From Vulcanimicrobiota bacterium (lineage in GTDB: Bacteria > Vulcanimicrobiota > Xenobia > Xenobiales > JADMJV01): DNA of 64,000 nt. Made by a program: the position numbers and the translations under genes. Of the stretch, positions 25,089-33,597 are shown one piece after another. The notes under the pieces were generated by a model. The model saw only the letters and a program-made list of their open reading frames with translations, was not told the DNA's origin and did no database searches. Location of the stretch: the NCBI GenBank assembly GCA_023447635.1, contig JAEXNA010000254.1:1-64000 (forward strand), given 5' to 3'. Positions within the stretch are counted from its first letter, which is position 1; each line of letters begins with the position of its first letter.

Positions 25089-26438
25089 TTGAGTATCAAA
25101 CCATCGCGGATGCGTAAGGGTTTTGTTCTCGGTCTGGTTGCTCTGGGGTTCCTGTGTCTATCGGGCTATGCTCTTTTTATGGTAATGCCGCGACCTCGTC
25201 ACGAGGAAGCGATCGCGCGCGCGATAGCCAAAGGCTCGGAAGCTTTTGCACAGGCCCAGAAAGGTGCGGATGACCCCGCTCAGAACGGCTGGCTCAACCC
25301 GACGTTTTTTCCGTACTGGGGCTCGCCCAGTCAGCAGTCCGCCCCGGATACGCCGGTGGCTAACGCCCGGAAGGAGTGGGGAGCTTATACCTCTGCTCTG
25401 GAAGGCACTCGGATCCATCACCAAAAGCTGCTAAACGAGAAAGACCCTGGGTATCTCGCTGCTCTGGCGGCTTTCGAGCAGATCGCTCCGGATCTACAGA
25501 GGGCGATGAGTACTCCGCGCTTTCTCGCACCGCAAAAGCTGTTGAACGCCCAGACGGTGACGACGAACTACCTGTCGGCGCGTTCTCTGGCCCTGGGTCT
25601 GGTAGGCCTGGCTGAGGTGCGGATGGTTCAGGGTAAACCGGCGGAAGCTTTATCACTTCTGCTGCCGCCGCTGAATTTTTCCAAGACTCTGCGACAGCAG
25701 AATGGCCTTCACGGCGGGGCCCTCGGGTTATCGACGAGTAAAAAGGTGGCCGACGCCTTCATCGCCTTCTTTAATCCGCGCTCGGGCTTGGGAGCCGCAG
25801 ACTGGAAGAAGGCGGCTTCGAGCTTTACCGAAGCGGTCCCCGCCGAGGACCAGTTGCTGGTGTCAACGCAGATCGAGGTCGCCGCCATGAACGCGACGTT
25901 CCAGGAGGCCGCTGCAGGCAAGCCGGTTTCTGCGGAGTTGGAAGAGTTCAGAAAGGTGCCGGGTATGCTTGGTCGAGAGCGACGCATCTATAACAATGTC
26001 CTGGGCGAGGTTCTGGAGAATCTGCAAGCGGGTCGGCCTGTGGTTTACGACTACGAGGCTGAAGCAAGACCCGTCGACCTGCTTGCGGGGAAGGTCGGAT
26101 TCAGCGCTGAGGCGCCCCTGCCGACAGTGGCACACCAGTCGGGCCTGATAGGGGAAAACCGAAAGACCCTTGCGGGCTTGGCGGTCACCAGCGGAGTCGC
26201 CGCCTACCTGGCCGAGAAAAAGGCTCTTCCGCCCGATCTGAAGGCGGTCCGGGCGGTTGCCACCATCCCAGCAGATGCAATTCTGACCGAACTTGGTCTC
26301 ACCTATAAGGCCGAAGGTGGTAAAGCTACCATCAGTCTGCCGCAGGCCAAAGGGTTTGAGCCTAACGACGGCCCGAGCCTCTATGGCCCCCATCCCTGGT
26401 TCCAAAAAGACAAAGATCTCATCGTCTGGACAATTTAG
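25089..26438 (+). CDS. Membrane-anchored protein of unknown function
   Basis: The protein has up to 449 residues and one N-terminal transmembrane segment (RKGFVLGLVALGFLCLSGYALFMV); the rest would be periplasmic. The body is mostly helical (AALAAFEQIAPDLQRAMST, SLALGLVGLAEVRMVQGKP) and resembles the helical globular proteins that many uncultivated phyla encode beside pseudopilin-like genes. A TTG at 25089 has GAGG upstream; ATG 25110 just before the hydrophobic stretch is an alternative. It is followed 43 bases later by the pilin-like gene. Confidence 0.65.
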   Translation: MSIKPSRMRKGFVLGLVALGFLCLSGYALFMVMPRPRHEEAIARAIAKGSEAFAQAQKGADDPAQNGWLNPTFFPYWGSPSQQSAPDTPVANARKEWGAYTSALEGTRIHHQKLLNEKDPGYLAALAAFEQIAPDLQRAMSTPRFLAPQKLLNAQTVTTNYLSARSLALGLVGLAEVRMVQGKPAEALSLLLPPLNFSKTLRQQNGLHGGALGLSTSKKVADAFIAFFNPRSGLGAADWKKAASSFTEAVPAEDQLLVSTQIEVAAMNATFQEAAAGKPVSAELEEFRKVPGMLGRERRIYNNVLGEVLENLQAGRPVVYDYEAEARPVDLLAGKVGFSAEAPLPTVAHQSGLIGENRKTLAGLAVTSGVAAYLAEKKALPPDLKAVRAVATIPADAILTELGLTYKAEGGKATISLPQAKGFEPNDGPSLYGPHPWFQKDKDLIVWTI

Positions 26439-26481
26439 ACTCGCTAAAGGCGGGGAGTTGCGCCTGTCGAAGGGAGATGCG

Positions 26482-27006
26482 ATGCGTCTTCTTCTACCGC
26501 TGCTCGATGAGTTCGCTGCGCTGCTTCTGATCTTCGGCAGTTGCTGGATGGTAGTGGGGTCCTGGCGAACCTACGTCTGGAAGGAGAAGGGCGTCCCTCC
26601 GCTCACCCTGTTGGCGGCCGGGGGCTGCGCCTTGTTTCTGAGTCTGCTCTGTCATCAACAGCATCGGACGTCTCAGAAAGGGCGACTGGACTACTGCATG
26701 AGTTCGCTGGTGAAGGGTGTCGCCTCAGCGTTGGAAATATATGCCCAAGACCACGACGGTCAGCTTCCCGAGAACCTTCAGCAACTGGTGCCCGTGTATC
26801 TGAATTTTATTCCGGAGTGTCCCATGGCGGGTCGCGATACTTACTCGGCAAGCTATCGCAAATATTCCACCGCGGACGGGACGGGGTTTCTCGTGGCCTG
26901 TGAAGGTAGCCACCACGAGGACGCTGGCGTGTTGGGAGACAGCGCGCCGTTGTACCATTCCACGACAGGGCTTTACTGCCCCCGAACTGAGGAGGCGACC
27001 CGATAA
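26482..27006 (+). CDS. Membrane protein with a GspG/pseudopilin-like C-terminal domain
   Basis: The 174-residue protein has two N-terminal hydrophobic segments (about 5-28 and 42-58). The soluble domain reads SALEIYAQDHDGQLPENLQQLVPVYL, then IPECPMAGRDTYS and FLVACEGSHH. This is the pattern of GspG-like pseudopilin heads in which the order is N-helix, ALEMYATDNNG, and CPAAG...TYS. There is no prepilin peptidase site (G|FxxxE), so assembly as a pilin is unlikely; it may be a membrane-tethered relative. AAGGGAG precedes ATG 26482. Confidence 0.6.
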   Translation: MRLLLPLLDEFAALLLIFGSCWMVVGSWRTYVWKEKGVPPLTLLAAGGCALFLSLLCHQQHRTSQKGRLDYCMSSLVKGVASALEIYAQDHDGQLPENLQQLVPVYLNFIPECPMAGRDTYSASYRKYSTADGTGFLVACEGSHHEDAGVLGDSAPLYHSTTGLYCPRTEEATR

Positions 27007-27263
27007 TTGTCTACGTCGATGTTGACGACGCGCTGGTCCGCTGGGCCGGACCGAAGTGTATCCCGCGCACTCTGATCATCGAGAGAATCCGGGAGCGCGC
27101 GGCCAACGGCGACCGCCTGTTCCTGTGGAGCCGGGCGGGCGACAAGGCCGCTCGCGACGTGGCGGAACGTCTAGGTATCGCCGACCTCTTCGAAGCGTTT
27201 TTGCCCAAGCCCGAACTTCGCCTCGCTGCGGATCTCTACCCCCTCCAGCATCCTTTCGGGTAA
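27003..27263 (+). CDS. Small HAD-like protein, apparently starting at AUA or AUU
   Basis: The frame encodes about 86 residues beginning IIVYVDVDDALVRWAG (the HAD motif I D-x-D-D) and ending FEAFLPKPEL. This matches small HAD-family proteins of the form VYVDVDDTLVR...LFLWS...FLPKP. No ATG, GTG, TTG or CTG exists in frame after the upstream stop at 26988. A perfect AGGAGG (26990-26995) lies 7 bases before ATA 27003 and 10 before ATT 27006. Either the gene uses a rare start codon or it is a 5'-damaged remnant. The C-terminus is shorter than in typical members. Confidence 0.5.
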   Translation: MIVYVDVDDALVRWAGPKCIPRTLIIERIRERAANGDRLFLWSRAGDKAARDVAERLGIADLFEAFLPKPELRLAADLYPLQHPFG

Positions 27264-27297
27264 AGGATAGGCCATTTGGACTACAGAAGCGCATCGT

Positions 27298-28059
27298 ATG
27301 AAGATAAAGATATCGCGCAACCTCGCGTGGAAACAGAAGTTTGTCCGTGCTCTTTTGACCCTGAGCCTGGCCCTGGGCGGAACGACCGTCGCGTTGGCAC
27401 AGGTCGACAGCTTTTCCATCCCCGTCTGGACGACCATCGGATCGCTGAATCAGATGTCGCTGAACCAGACGCTATTCGGAGAAAACTACATTCCCGACGA
27501 GGACGATTCGAGGCCGTCCAAACCCAGAGCTTCCAAGACTTCTACTCCCGCCAAGGCCGTCTCGACGACCATCGAGTTGGCGAAGACTCCCACCGCAGCC
27601 GCCCGCCTGGCGACCGCCTATCCCGAAGCTCAGCGTCCCAAAGCGCAGGCGATGTTCAAACAGATGCTCGGGACCTACGGGCAGTTGGCGACGACCCTCG
27701 GGGTCAAGGAGAACGACGTCGCTGGTTCGGTCGCAGCCTTCGTTGCCGGCAGCTGGATGGCGTACCACGACAAAGATGTCGCGGATAAAGATTTTCCCGT
27801 TCTGGTGGACCAGATGCGCGGCGTGCTCTCTGCGACCCCGGGCTTCGCCAAGGCCACTCTGCAGCAGAAGCAAGAGCTACACGAGAGCTTCGCCATTCTG
27901 GGAACTCTGATGGCGGCCACCCGGGTCGCCCTCCAGCAGCAGCCCAACGCTGCAACGCAGAGCGCGCTGAAGGCTGCGGCGGGAAGCTATCTAGAGGGGT
28001 TCCTGGGCGTCGACCCCGACGACCTGGTCATCGACTCGAAGGGCTTGCACCGCGTCTGA
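27298..28059 (+). CDS. Secreted DUF6683-like protein
   Basis: The 253-residue protein has a long signal peptide (KFVRALLTLSLALGGTTVALA, cleavage before QVDSF). A Ser/Thr/Pro-rich linker (about 70-95) follows, then a helical domain (ARLATAYPEAQRPKAQAMFKQML, GVKENDVAGSVAAFVAGSWMAYH), which has the pattern of DUF6683. Function is unknown; the family is common as secreted proteins in uncultivated and soil phyla. It is followed by a very long hairpin (28066-28104). Confidence 0.65.
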   Translation: MKIKISRNLAWKQKFVRALLTLSLALGGTTVALAQVDSFSIPVWTTIGSLNQMSLNQTLFGENYIPDEDDSRPSKPRASKTSTPAKAVSTTIELAKTPTAAARLATAYPEAQRPKAQAMFKQMLGTYGQLATTLGVKENDVAGSVAAFVAGSWMAYHDKDVADKDFPVLVDQMRGVLSATPGFAKATLQQKQELHESFAILGTLMAATRVALQQQPNAATQSALKAAAGSYLEGFLGVDPDDLVIDSKGLHRV

Positions 28060-28065
28060 AGCATC

Positions 28066-28104
28066 AAGCCAAACAGCGCGGCGTGACGCCGCGCTGGTTG
28101 GCTT
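28066..28104. repeat. Long imperfect palindrome (18-bp stem, 3-base loop)
   Basis: AAGCCAAACAGCGCGGCG and its complement flank TGA, with a single A-G mismatch. There is no T-run, so it is not a classical rho-independent terminator; it may act as an mRNA-stabilising or rho-assisted 3' structure. I found no second copy by eye. Confidence 0.7.
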
Positions 28105-28152
28105 GGCCGCGTCGGGTGAGCTAGAATCGGACCCGGACCGGGTCAAACTTGG

Positions 28153-28182
28153 CTCCACCACGCGGCTCTCCACCACGCGGCT
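28153..28182. repeat. Exact tandem duplication of 15 bases
   Basis: CTCCACCACGCGGCT occurs twice head to tail in the intergenic space before the DUF3160 gene. It is probably a replication-slippage product; no function is evident. Confidence 0.8.
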
Positions 28183-28336
28183 CCCCCCGCCAACTCAGCC
28201 TGCACCTGGCCCCTCCAACCCCTTCCGGAAAGAACGTGTGAGCCTTAATGGATCTCTCATCGCTCATGGGGTCAAGTCTCACCGGATCTGCTTCCGCGCA
28301 TGTAGGAGCGACGCGCCTGGCTAGACAATGGTACGA

Positions 28337-28342
28337 TATACT
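28337..28342 (+). promoter_or_regulatory. -10 box for leaderless transcription of the DUF3160 lipoprotein gene
   Basis: TATACT lies 6 bases before the ATG at 28349, the same spacing as in both Uma2 genes. It argues for 28349, not the earlier in-frame ATGs at 28328 and 28343. Confidence 0.6.
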
Positions 28343-28348
28343 ATGTCG

Positions 28349-30412
28349 ATGGTCAGGACGCTGGCACAGTCTCTCCTTTTGAGCGGCGCGCTCTTGCTCG
28401 CCGCTGGCTGTCGCGCGGCTCCCGACCGCCCCATCGTGCCGTACGGCAACGGGCGAACCAGCCTACCCGCCGTCCCGGTCGCCGCCCATCTGCCGGCCTA
28501 TCAGGTCAGCCCCGACGGGAGTAACGTCGAGGGAGAGCGGCCCCAGTTCGGCTCGAAAGACCTGGCCACGCTGGCCGCCAACGCCTGCCTGATCACCGAG
28601 TCGCCGGCCCAGGAGTTCTATCAGGCCTACCTGCTGAATCCGCACCCTTTCATCACCACCGACAGCCTCTTTCATACCTATCATACGCTGCTCAATGACA
28701 CCCTGGTGGCGGCCGAAACCTCGACCCTGAAACCGGCTCTGGATCGCCTGCTCACCGCCTCGCACAAAAGTATGCGCGAACTGCTGCGCTTTGCTCCGGC
28801 CGACCAGAAAAAGTCGGCCGAGGAGGCGCTGATCTATCTGACCGTGGCCGCCCGCCTGGACGGTCTGAAAGTCTCTCTGCCGCGCGCGCTGGAAGGGCGC
28901 TATCAAGGGCTGATGGCCAAGGTACGGACGCCCGACCTTCGCAGCGACAGCCCCGCCTCGGCCTTCGAAGAGTTGGGGCTCGAACCGGCCGAGCGCTCTC
29001 GCCCTGCCTTCCGGGCTGCCTGGGAGTTTCTCTCGACCCATCCGCTGCCGTTCAGCAACGACCAGGAGCTTCGCACCTGCCTCTACCTGAGCCGGGCACT
29101 GACCGCCTCAGGCGAATGGGAGCGCTATCGTAAGCTTCGCGGCCTGCAGTTGACTCTGGCTGGACCGGCCGAAGATCCCGGTCCAGAGACGGTCGTGGCG
29201 CTGGCAGGATGGGATTTCGACATGCGTCTGAAAGGGTCGGACCGCACCTTTCTGGACCGGGTGCAGAGCGGGCTCGAGCCGTTTTCTCACCCTACCATCC
29301 TGGACCGCCCGGGCGACCAACCGCAGCCCGGCCTGAGACTCTTCCCTCCCGGAGCGACCCTGAAAGCCCGGCTGTTCGACGACCTTCTCGAGCCGTCTCC
29401 GGCGGCGACCGTGAACCCCACCGGTCGACACGTCTCGGCTCTGCTGGGGGCCCCGCTCGAGGCAGGGCCCTGGCAGGACAGGGTGGAGAGGTTGAGGTTG
29501 GAGGTGGAGAGCGCGGGCGGCCTGCACGCTCAGGCGCTGCACACCATCGCGGCGCTAAACCTGCCGGCGGGCGAAGGCTACCCCAGCTTCATGAACAGCC
29601 CCTTATGGGCGCTGAAAACGCTGAACACCCAGATGGCGGCCTGGGCCCAGGTCGAGCACGACTTCGACCTGTTCGTGAAGGACAACCACTCGTATCTGGG
29701 CGGCTACACCAACGAGGTGAAGTTCCACGGCTACGTCGAGCCGCGACCAGAGTTTTTCGAACGCCTCGCGGTCCTGGTAGGGGAGACGCGACAGATCTTC
29801 TCCGAGAGCGGGGTCTTCGACGACGTGGCGCTGCAGCACGAGAACCGACTCGGTTCGATCGAGACCGCGTTCGAGGAGCAGAGGGCGCGCTTGCTGCGAG
29901 AGACCAACATGAAGCTGGACAGCGTGTGGGACCTGATCTCGCCGCCGGCCGTGGCGACCGATGCCCACTATGGCGCACTACAGGACCTTTGCCAGCAACT
30001 GGCTGACCTGTCCCGGCGGGAATTGCAAGACCAGAGTTTTACCTCGGCTGACATCGCGCTTCTGAACGGGTTTGGAGAGATCCTCAAGGACCTGAGCCTG
30101 AACACCAGCAACGTCCCGGAACCGCTGGAGCCGGCGGGCACCATCACCACCTCGTGGCGGGACAGCGCTCGAGCCACCCGCTATTACGTCGGCACGGGAC
30201 GTCCGTTCTCTCTCTGGGTAGTGGTGCCGTATCAGGGCAAGCTGTACCTGGCGAACGGCGCCGTCTCTAGCTACTACGAGTTCTCTCAGCCCGACTCGGC
30301 CCCGCCCTGGGACGACGCTACCTGGAAGGCTCAGGTGAAAAAGCCGCTGGCGAGGCAAACGCCCGCGCCGTGGCTGGGCGAGGCCGTCCACCCGCTCCCA
30401 CCCGAGCCCTGA
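28349..30412 (+). CDS. DUF3160 family lipoprotein
   Basis: The 687-residue protein from ATG 28349 opens with a lipoprotein signal (VRTLAQSLLLSGALLLAAGC). The body has DUF3160 hallmarks: PFITTDSLFHTYHTLLNDTL near the start and WALKTLNTQMAAWAQVEHD plus YTNEVKFHGYVEPRPEFF near the middle. The family is large, secreted and of unknown function, and occurs in Chloroflexota, Planctomycetota and uncultivated phyla. Its full family length is present. Two earlier ATGs are in frame, but the -10 box placement and the signal peptide both favour 28349. Confidence 0.82.
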   Translation: MVRTLAQSLLLSGALLLAAGCRAAPDRPIVPYGNGRTSLPAVPVAAHLPAYQVSPDGSNVEGERPQFGSKDLATLAANACLITESPAQEFYQAYLLNPHPFITTDSLFHTYHTLLNDTLVAAETSTLKPALDRLLTASHKSMRELLRFAPADQKKSAEEALIYLTVAARLDGLKVSLPRALEGRYQGLMAKVRTPDLRSDSPASAFEELGLEPAERSRPAFRAAWEFLSTHPLPFSNDQELRTCLYLSRALTASGEWERYRKLRGLQLTLAGPAEDPGPETVVALAGWDFDMRLKGSDRTFLDRVQSGLEPFSHPTILDRPGDQPQPGLRLFPPGATLKARLFDDLLEPSPAATVNPTGRHVSALLGAPLEAGPWQDRVERLRLEVESAGGLHAQALHTIAALNLPAGEGYPSFMNSPLWALKTLNTQMAAWAQVEHDFDLFVKDNHSYLGGYTNEVKFHGYVEPRPEFFERLAVLVGETRQIFSESGVFDDVALQHENRLGSIETAFEEQRARLLRETNMKLDSVWDLISPPAVATDAHYGALQDLCQQLADLSRRELQDQSFTSADIALLNGFGEILKDLSLNTSNVPEPLEPAGTITTSWRDSARATRYYVGTGRPFSLWVVVPYQGKLYLANGAVSSYYEFSQPDSAPPWDDATWKAQVKKPLARQTPAPWLGEAVHPLPPEP

Positions 30413-30448
30413 CAGGGAGAGGCGCGACCCGCGGACGAATCTTCGGCT

Positions 30449-30733
30449 ATGGATTGGCAGCAAGAGATTCGACGAATCCAAGCCTCGCTGGCCACGCAGA
30501 TCGAAATTCTCCAGGCGCTGACGACGGCCCCAGAGCCCGTTCTGTCCCACTTGCTGGAAGCGGTGGCCGACGGGGTTCAGGAGGGCGATATAGCCCTCAC
30601 TCCGATGGACTGGCGTCCGGTTTTGCAGCGGTTGAAAGGGCTGCAGGTGGCCTGGCCGGGCCCGCTCTGCGAGCAGTGCGGCTCGCCCCGAGAGGATGCG
30701 CCGAGTCAGGACCTCTGCTACTTCTGCCAATAG
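30449..30733 (+). CDS. Small protein with C-terminal zinc ribbon
   Basis: The 94-residue protein has an N-terminal helical stretch (IRRIQASLATQIEILQAL) and a C-terminal pair of CxxC motifs (CEQCGSP...LCYFC) that would bind one zinc. The family is not known to me. It lies 51 bases upstream of the frameshifted paralogue-family gene. Confidence 0.6.
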   Translation: MDWQQEIRRIQASLATQIEILQALTTAPEPVLSHLLEAVADGVQEGDIALTPMDWRPVLQRLKGLQVAWPGPLCEQCGSPREDAPSQDLCYFCQ

Positions 30734-30784
30734 AATTTCGAGAGATCGAAAGTGACATGACCGCAGGGCGACAATGGCCTACGC

Positions 30785-31535
30785 ATGGACGAGCCCTCGA
30801 TACCGCGCACCGCCGTTCTGGCCAAGCTGAGAAGCTTCGCCTTCCCCAGGCCTGAACAGTGGGTGCTCAGGCTGGTGCAGCACGCGGTTGGTATGGACTC
30901 GGCCGAACTGCAGGTGGACGACGAAGGGGAAGGCGCCGATGGAACACCGGGGCTGGCTTTTCGCTACGACGGCGCCAAGGTCAGCCGTGCCGAGATCGAG
31001 GCTCAACTCGACGGCTTTACCCAGCAGCCTTCCGGCACTCTGTCTCCCAGCCACCTCAGCTACGCACTGCTGGGCGCAACGCGCACGCCCTCGCTCTTGA
31101 TCCGCCTGCTGCGCGGGAGGGCGTCGGCGATTTTTTTCGCCGAAGCCGAGCAGCAAGCTTGCGCCTTGAGTTTGCCCGAAGCCCACTTAGAGTGGGGGGC
31201 GCCGACGGCTTCCAAGTGGACCTATCGCCTGAGTTTAGGTCGCGACCGACCGCTGTTTGCGACCTCGATTTTCGCCCATCCTGAACTCCCGCTTCTTGAG
31301 CAGGCCTGCCGCTTCTCTCCCACCAGGATCCGGGTGAACAGCGCCCCTTTGCTGGCGCCGCCCGCTGCCGTTCACGGCGGTGGTGGCCTGCCCCAACGTC
31401 CGCACCGATTCGGTGGGGCTCTCCGTGGTGGTCGACGAGGAATGGAAGAAGGTCGTGGAAGAGGTGGAGACTCAGGCCCGCTACTTTTCGGCAACTCTGC
31501 CCGATTGGCTGCGGCAGTTGGGCGTCAGTCTTTAG
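30785..31535 (+). pseudogene. Member of the undescribed GHKL-like paralogue family, with an apparent frameshift
   Basis: The first frame (from ATG 30785) encodes about 195 residues; the coding sense then moves to another frame at about 31360-31372 and runs ACPNVRTDSVGLSVVVDEE to the TAG at 31533-31535. The N-terminus contains KLRSFAFPRPEQWVLRLV (about 14-31), which matches segments at 48636 and 54777. Re-joined, it would be about 250 residues. The shift lies in a G/C-rich stretch, so a base-call error cannot be excluded. No catalytic motif is recognised. Confidence 0.6.
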
Positions 31536-31682
31536 CTACTGACTCTGGCGGGCGAGACCCAAAAAGGCGCGAAAATTTCGCGTCTCTTGACGCCAGTATC
31601 CCTTCGGATCGGAATCGGTCTAGCCCCAGAATGTGAACCTCAGATGAACGGTTCGTCACGCACCGGCGGCCCCGGCCAGAGA

Positions 31683-32795
31683 TCAGGCCGCGCTCAGCTT
31701 CTCTAAGGTGGCCTCGAAGTCGATAAAGAACGGAGCCATATTGGCGCTGTGGTAAAGCTCGCTCTCGACCACCTCGAAGGCCAGCGTCATGGCCTCCAGC
31801 GTCAGTTCGGCCTCCCCCCGATCCCTCCGAAAGGCCTCGCCGTAGAACGAGAGCAAGGGGTAGGTGCACGCCAGCGCCAGCAGTTGACGCACCACCGACG
31901 GGCGCAGCAAGTTCTTGCCCAGCACCATGTTCAAGACGTACCGCTCGAACGCCGCGAGCAACCGGGGGCTGCGACAGGCCTCCAGTCCGAACTCCGGTAG
32001 AACTACATCGCCATGAATCGATCGGACGGAGGGGCCGCCCTGGAGCGCCTCTCCCACCTGCTGCTGCCGCTCCAGGTGGTCTTGAGTCTCCACGGCCATC
32101 AGCAGGCCCTGCAGATACATCGTCAGCAGCGCTTCCTCCAACGAGGTGTCCTCCGGGATCGCTCCCAGGGGACCGGCGGCTTCGGCCATCACATCCACTG
32201 TCAGGGCCAGCAGCGAAAGGGCCGGCCGGTTGGGATCGAAGCCACGCAGCAGGCGCTCTTCCAGATCTCGGTAGTCGTTCCAGGAGATCCTTTGCTCTCG
32301 GCTCAAGGCGACGGGAAACTCCTCGTCGGACAAGCTTCCCGCCGCCTCGGGAAACAGGCGGACGAGTTGAGCCAACTGTTCGCGGTTTTCCTCGACGTTG
32401 TCGTCCGTCCCGGCCACCACCGGCGGGCAGACCCAGGACTGCGAAAAGAACACGCCGTCCGGGGTGCGCACGGCCCGGTAGGGGAACAGTTGGCAGCCCG
32501 ACGGCTTGCCCAGCGGACCGAGTTCGGCGTGCAGGCTGCAGCGCAGGTCGTCTTCCAGGAACAGGCAGTCGCCTTTTGGACTGCGGGCGACCCGGGTGAA
32601 GCCGTCGTCGTCGAGATGGATCGGGACGTAGCCCTGACGCTGCTTTTCCGCGTAAACCGCCGAGGCGCGGATGCCGGGCTCCACCGCAGCGTCGACCGGA
32701 ACGCCCCAGGGGCGCGTGCAGCAAAGGCCGCACGACGTGCAGCGGAAGCCCTGGAACGGCTGCAGATGCAGAGTCTCACTCTGAGCGATGGACAC
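31683..32795 (-). CDS. YkgJ family cysteine-cluster protein
   Basis: The 370-residue protein has an N-terminal CTSCGLCC cluster (Cys19, 22, 25, 26), then CLF, CSLHAELGPLGKPSGCQLFPYR and a later VCPP. These together form the Fe-S or zinc-binding pattern of YkgJ/FliB-like proteins. The C-terminal two thirds are helical and not conserved by eye. YkgJ proteins are poorly characterised; a role in protein modification (FliB-like lysine methylation is one relative) is only a family hint. Its stop is preceded by other genes' convergent ends. Confidence 0.82.
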   Translation of the reverse strand: MSIAQSETLHLQPFQGFRCTSCGLCCTRPWGVPVDAAVEPGIRASAVYAEKQRQGYVPIHLDDDGFTRVARSPKGDCLFLEDDLRCSLHAELGPLGKPSGCQLFPYRAVRTPDGVFFSQSWVCPPVVAGTDDNVEENREQLAQLVRLFPEAAGSLSDEEFPVALSREQRISWNDYRDLEERLLRGFDPNRPALSLLALTVDVMAEAAGPLGAIPEDTSLEEALLTMYLQGLLMAVETQDHLERQQQVGEALQGGPSVRSIHGDVVLPEFGLEACRSPRLLAAFERYVLNMVLGKNLLRPSVVRQLLALACTYPLLSFYGEAFRRDRGEAELTLEAMTLAFEVVESELYHSANMAPFFIDFEATLEKLSAA

Positions 32796-32845
32796 GCCGG
32801 GAGACTTCAGGAAAGGTCGAAGAAACCTTTCCGCTCAGGCCTTCC

Positions 32846-33550
32846 TTAGTGGTAAGGATCGTAGCCGAAGCTACCGTCCGGGCCGTCGTAGCTGGAGCCG
32901 CGACCGTTGTCCCATTCGTTGTACACGGCGTCGGGACCGTCATAGCCGCGACGGTTGTCGAACTCGTCGGGGACATCGTCGGGGCCGTCGCCGTAGCCGC
33001 GACCGGTGGGGTAGCCTACACCGTCAGGGCTGCCAGAGCCGCCGTTGACCGAAGGCGAGGTGGGGAAGCCCAGCGGTTCTAGCGCGAACTGGCCGGTTTC
33101 GTGAATGGTGTACTGAACGGTGTTGTTGTCGCGGTTGACCTCGATGGTCATCTTCTCGGTTCCGCCGTCGCTGCCGTGCAGCAGTTGGTCGATGCGGATC
33201 ACTTCTCCGTCCTGGAACAGCACGGTCGAGGTATGCTTGCCTTCCTTTTCCTGAACCAGTTTGGAGGGGCGCTGGTAAGGGCCCTCGGCATCGGGAGTCT
33301 CGACCGCGATGCTCTGCTTCTCGCCGTAGGCTTCGCTGGTGCGGTAGACACGGTTGGGGCTGGGGTCGAGGTCTTCCGTCCAGTTCGATTCCCAGCGGTC
33401 GGCGCGCTCCAGGGTCTGGCGCGCGGTGATCGAGGCGTCCTGAAGTTCGGCGCGCACCCGTTCGGCTTCACGGCGGTGCTCTCTGGCGGCCGGGGTGGCG
33501 CTGGAGTAAGGCAGGGTGATGCTGTAGCTTCTGCTGGGTACGGGCTGCAT
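32846..33550 (-). CDS. Protein of unknown function with a repetitive Gly/Asp/Tyr tail
   Basis: The 234-residue protein begins MQPVPSRSYSITLPYSS, similar to the start of the alarmone-synthetase-like protein at 38242 (VEIRQKSYSSPLAW). It has an N-terminal helix (REHRREAERVRAELQDA) and a beta-rich centre. The C-terminal 70 residues are a low-complexity tail with recurring YDGPDxxYNEWDNGRG units. AGGAAG precedes ATG 33550. No family recognised. It is divergent from the receiver/kinase gene. Confidence 0.6.
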   Translation of the reverse strand: MQPVPSRSYSITLPYSSATPAAREHRREAERVRAELQDASITARQTLERADRWESNWTEDLDPSPNRVYRTSEAYGEKQSIAVETPDAEGPYQRPSKLVQEKEGKHTSTVLFQDGEVIRIDQLLHGSDGGTEKMTIEVNRDNNTVQYTIHETGQFALEPLGFPTSPSVNGGSGSPDGVGYPTGRGYGDGPDDVPDEFDNRRGYDGPDAVYNEWDNGRGSSYDGPDGSFGYDPYH

Positions 33551-33597
33551 AATTCTTCCTCGAACGATTTTTTTCTACTTTAGCCCCTGGCCCGGTC

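Noticed and set aside
31525..32733. 402-residue open frame on the minus strand
   Set aside because: It is the shifted-frame shadow of the YkgJ gene (31683-32795). It is Gly/Arg/Pro-rich with no motif, while the YkgJ frame has the conserved Cys cluster.
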